This document shows positions 61,170 to 64,000 of a stretch of DNA of 64,000 nt, in pieces. The DNA is taken from the NCBI RefSeq assembly GCF_028201475.1, contig NZ_CP116383.1, forward strand, positions 1,116,001 to 1,180,000. The letters run 5' to 3'. Both the position numbers and the translations under genes were made by a program. The stretch comes from Vibrio sp. SCSIO 43137 (GTDB lineage: Bacteria > Pseudomonadota > Gammaproteobacteria > Enterobacterales > Vibrionaceae). The notes under the pieces are model-generated. The model did no database searches and was not told the origin of the DNA. It was given only the letters and a program-made list of their open reading frames with translations. Within the stretch, counting starts at the first letter, position 1; each line of letters starts with the position of its first letter.

Positions 61170-62546
61170 ATGAGTTGGTTCTCTGGATTTGGTTTTATGA
61201 AACGAAAAGCGGTTGGTGCCAACCAGCGCTCAACTGATGAGTTTGAGTTTCAGCCTGGGCACCTTGAAATTATTGAACGTCCTCCCTCTCCCTGGGCAAG
61301 GCGCAGTGCTTTGGTTATCTGTCTGTTGTTATTTATTGCCATTGCGTGGTCTGTTATAGGCAGACTGGATATCCATGCTAGTGCCGCCGGTCGCTTGTTG
61401 GTCTCTTCCCACTCTAAAATTATTCAGTCACTGGAAACGGGAGAAGTTGCTGCAATCCATGTACGTGACGGTCAATCGGTTCAGCAAGGTGATGTGCTGA
61501 TAAGTCTTAACCCTGTCGGTGCAGAGGCAGAACTTCAACGCCTTCAAAACCAACTAAATTATCAGCTATTGGAAAAGACACGCTTAACGGCATTACTTTC
61601 TGATGCTCCGATGGTTTTTTTCTCTCAGGCAGCTAAGGGTAAATCAACTCCACAGCAGGTAGAGCTCACAGAGAAACACTTACACAGCATCTGGAAAGAA
61701 GTTTCTGCCCAGCTAAAAAATTATGAAAGCCAGATCTCGGTTAATCGTGCCAGTCAGCAGAAGGGAGAAATAGAAGTACAAGCACTTGAACGGCTGGCAA
61801 CCAATATCCGTTACCGGCTGCGTGCCCAGCGTGCTCTGGAAGCGAACAAGCTTTTAGCAAAAATGGAGTTGTTAGAAAAGGAAAAAGAGTTAATCGAAGT
61901 GGAGCGCTTACTAGCCAGTCAGACGGCTGAAAACAAAGTATTAGATGCTCAGTATCAAAACCTTAGTGAACAAAAAACGAGTTATTTGGCGAAGGTAAAT
62001 CGTGAATATTATCAGCAGCTTACACAGATTGACGCCTCCATTGCACTTGTTGAACAGGACCTGATTAAAGCAGAAGAAAAATCAAGGTTGCAGGTTTTAA
62101 AAGCGCCGGTAGATGGGGTAGTGCAACAATTAGCGATTCACACGATAGGAGGAGTGATAGAGCCGGCAAAGCAATTGATGGTTATCGTGCCTGATGATAG
62201 CGCTATAGAGGCAAAAGTCATGGTGTTGAACAAAGATGTCGGATTTGTTCAGGCCGGACAACACGTAGAGATAAAAGTAGATGCTTTTCCTTATACTCGT
62301 TACGGAACCATCAGTGGTGTTGTCGCCCATGTTTCAAAAGACTCGGTAGAAGATGAAAGAATGGGTTTGGTCTTTCCGGCACGTATACGGCTGAATCAGA
62401 ACTATATCGTAGTTGAGGAGAGTGAGAGCAAACTGCAGGCGGGAATGAGTGTGACCGGCGAAATCAGAACCGGAAACCGCAGAGTCATCGATTACCTGTT
62501 AAGCCCGTTACAACAATACCAATCTGAAGCATTGAGAGAGCGATAG
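61170..62546 (+). CDS. rtxD: HlyD-family type I secretion adaptor (RtxD-like)
   Basis: A 458-residue membrane-fusion protein that links the ABC exporter to a TolC-like outer-membrane channel. It has a cytoplasmic N-terminus, one membrane helix (about 45-68; SALVICLLLFIAIAWSVIG), a biotinyl-lipoyl-like half motif (SLETGEVAAIHVRDGQSVQQGD), a long coiled coil (about 115-300) and a C-terminal barrel (LKAPVDGVVQQLAIHT). Its ATG follows the rtxB stop directly and the next gene starts 4 nt later. Confidence 0.92.
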   Translation: MSWFSGFGFMKRKAVGANQRSTDEFEFQPGHLEIIERPPSPWARRSALVICLLLFIAIAWSVIGRLDIHASAAGRLLVSSHSKIIQSLETGEVAAIHVRDGQSVQQGDVLISLNPVGAEAELQRLQNQLNYQLLEKTRLTALLSDAPMVFFSQAAKGKSTPQQVELTEKHLHSIWKEVSAQLKNYESQISVNRASQQKGEIEVQALERLATNIRYRLRAQRALEANKLLAKMELLEKEKELIEVERLLASQTAENKVLDAQYQNLSEQKTSYLAKVNREYYQQLTQIDASIALVEQDLIKAEEKSRLQVLKAPVDGVVQQLAIHTIGGVIEPAKQLMVIVPDDSAIEAKVMVLNKDVGFVQAGQHVEIKVDAFPYTRYGTISGVVAHVSKDSVEDERMGLVFPARIRLNQNYIVVEESESKLQAGMSVTGEIRTGNRRVIDYLLSPLQQYQSEALRER

Positions 62547-62550
62547 ATTT

Positions 62551-64000
62551 ATGGTTGCTGTTTGCGAAAGCCTTACTGAAAAAATAGAGATGAGTCAGAA
62601 AGAAACAGCCATGCAGGCTGTTACTTATGTTGCGGGTCATTTCAATCTTTCCGTTGAACCAGAGCAGTTGGCACACAAACTGGGCAAAGCCGGGAAAAAG
62701 GTCAGCGGTGATGATTTGTGTCGTATTGTCCGCTGGACTGGGCTTCGGGCGAAACGAATTAGCACTAACTTTGAACGTCTGGAGTTTTTACCGACTCCGG
62801 TTTTGCTGAACACAAGCCAGGGTTGGCTGGTGCTGAAAAGTGTAAGTAAAGAAAGAGTAACTCTTTACCATCCTGCCACCGATAGTAGCCGGCAATATCC
62901 GAAGACACTATTGAGCCAGTATTGGGATGGGGAGAGCATCCTTATATCTGTGGTTAAGGAGCATCATAAGGCTCATAAATTTGGTTTTCAGTGGTTCCTG
63001 CCCTCCATCCGTAAGCATGCAAGCCAGTTTAAAGTGGTGTTGATAGTATCTTTGATGCTGCAGCTTATTGCACTGGTTACTCCAATGCTGTTTGAAAATG
63101 TAATTGACAGAGTATTAGTAAGCCGAAGTCTAACCAGTCTGGAAGTTTTGGGTTTTGCGATGCTGATGCTGGCTATTTTTGAACCAGTATATGGCTTTAT
63201 ACGCTCTTGGTTGTTTTCTAATCTAGCCAGTAAAGTAAATTCTGAACTGTCCGCCCGGTTGTATCAGCACTTAATTGCTCTTCCACTGAACTATTTTCAG
63301 CAGCGCCAGACCGGGCAAATTATCGCCCGGGTTAAGGAGATGAATCAGATACGGCAGTTCCTCACGGGCTCTGCATTAACCATGTTGCTGGATCTAATTT
63401 TTATCGCTCTTTTTGTCGCAGTGATGTTCAGCTATGCCCCTAAGCTGACTTGGCTGGTTTTAGGTTCATTGGTGCTGTATTTCGTATTCTGGCTTGCCGT
63501 CGGACCAGGTTTGAGAGCGCGCGTAACCAGAGAGTACGAACTCTCGGCAGATAATACGGCTTTTTTGGCTGAATCTGTCACCGGGATTGAGACAATTAAA
63601 ACCACAGCGACAGAAGAAAAATTTCTTCAGCGTTGGGAGAAACAGCTGGCAAGCTTTATCAGGGCCGCATTCAAGGCAAAAGTGGTTGGTATTTGGGCCG
63701 GACAGGGAATTGGCTTGATTCAGAAGCTGACTTCTGCACTGGTGCTTTGGTGGGGAGTGACTCTTGTTATGGAAGGGCAGTTAAGTGCGGGCGAATTGGT
63801 CGCATTTAATATGCTATCCGGTCATGTTACGCAGCCTATTTTAAGGCTCGCTCAGGTCTGGCAGGACTTTCAACACACTCTTATTTCTCTTCGGCGGGTC
63901 GGTGACATTCTGGATGAAAAGACTGAAAGCGGCTCTTCGGGTTTAGCATCTGTTCCAAAGTTGAGCGGAGAAGTGAGCTTTTCCAATGTGCGTTTTCGTT
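62551..64000 (+). CDS. rtxE: Second type I secretion ABC transporter (RtxE-like), 3'-truncated by window edge
   Basis: At least 483 residues of a second T1SS ABC exporter, running off the right edge before Walker A. An N-terminal degenerate C39-like domain (about 1-135; QAVTYVAGHFNLSV, VLLNTSQGWLVLKS) is followed by FGFQWFLPSIRKH, LVTPMLFENVIDRVLVSRS and RTGQIIARVKEMNQIRQFLTGSAL. The pattern of two ABC proteins around one HlyD adaptor is that of the V. cholerae rtxBDE locus. It has clear resemblance to the first exporter. The weak GAGAG ahead of the ATG is the only ribosome signal. Confidence 0.9.
   Translation, partial: MVAVCESLTEKIEMSQKETAMQAVTYVAGHFNLSVEPEQLAHKLGKAGKKVSGDDLCRIVRWTGLRAKRISTNFERLEFLPTPVLLNTSQGWLVLKSVSKERVTLYHPATDSSRQYPKTLLSQYWDGESILISVVKEHHKAHKFGFQWFLPSIRKHASQFKVVLIVSLMLQLIALVTPMLFENVIDRVLVSRSLTSLEVLGFAMLMLAIFEPVYGFIRSWLFSNLASKVNSELSARLYQHLIALPLNYFQQRQTGQIIARVKEMNQIRQFLTGSALTMLLDLIFIALFVAVMFSYAPKLTWLVLGSLVLYFVFWLAVGPGLRARVTREYELSADNTAFLAESVTGIETIKTTATEEKFLQRWEKQLASFIRAAFKAKVVGIWAGQGIGLIQKLTSALVLWWGVTLVMEGQLSAGELVAFNMLSGHVTQPILRLAQVWQDFQHTLISLRRVGDILDEKTESGSSGLASVPKLSGEVSFSNVRFR

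Overview
The window looks like chromosomal DNA of a Vibrio or close Vibrionaceae relative. The case rests on gene content and order: a full hisGDCBHAFIE operon behind a his leader peptide, lpxH-ppiB facing cysS-tdk, cmoAB, aspS, ruvCAB, cydABX-ybgE-ybgC, tolQRAB-pal-cpoB and nadA, with Vibrio-like protein sequences throughout. Species cannot be named from sequence alone. No rRNA, CRISPR array, complete insertion sequence or prophage is visible; there is one tRNA gene (tRNA-Ser, anticodon GGA).

Layout. 1-1403: 3' part of an NhaC-type Na+/H+ antiporter cut by the left edge. 1540-8849: his leader/attenuator and the eight his cistrons, plus strand. 8934-12046: minus-strand YchJ-like, EAL-HDOD, lpxH and ppiB genes. 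12274-14237: cysS-tdk. 14320-16058: cmoA-cmoB (minus). 16507-21395: aspS, a small lipoprotein, ruvC, ruvA, ruvB. 21842-30508: cytochrome bd operon with two perfect FNR-type sites upstream, then ybgE, ybgC and the Tol-Pal operon. 30743-34148: nadA, a YgfB/YecA-family gene (minus), alaE, glpR. 34285-40169: glpT diverging from glpABC, with GlpR-like half-sites between them. 40208-40474: a MITE-like element. 40513-43758 (minus): an orphan MSHA-type pilin, an SPFH/NfeD pair and a small unknown protein. 43962-45026: a cysteine-synthase-like enzyme. 45058-47125 (minus): a GntR-ABC operon with a strong palindromic candidate operator. 47481-55816 (minus): uhpA-uhpB-uhpC and afuA-afuB-afuC, best read as one sugar-phosphate sensing and import module. 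56094-56181: tRNA-Ser. 56285-58302 (minus): TetR regulator and coniferyl-type aldehyde dehydrogenase. 59046-64000: type I secretion genes in rtxB-rtxD-rtxE order, the last cut by the right edge, behind about 740 bp of very AT-rich DNA.

How the parts connect. Most of the first 40 kb is core housekeeping: histidine synthesis, tRNA charging and wobble modification, Holliday-junction processing, low-oxygen respiration, envelope integrity, NAD synthesis and anaerobic glycerol-3-phosphate use. The more accessory part lies right of about 40 kb. There the sensor UhpBC and regulator UhpA sit beside an AfuABC-type ABC importer, with no uhpT in the module, and the right edge opens an RTX-type export locus whose substrate is not in view. 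Two near-identical 91-bp structured repeats, in opposite orientations, lie in intergenic regions about 31 kb apart.
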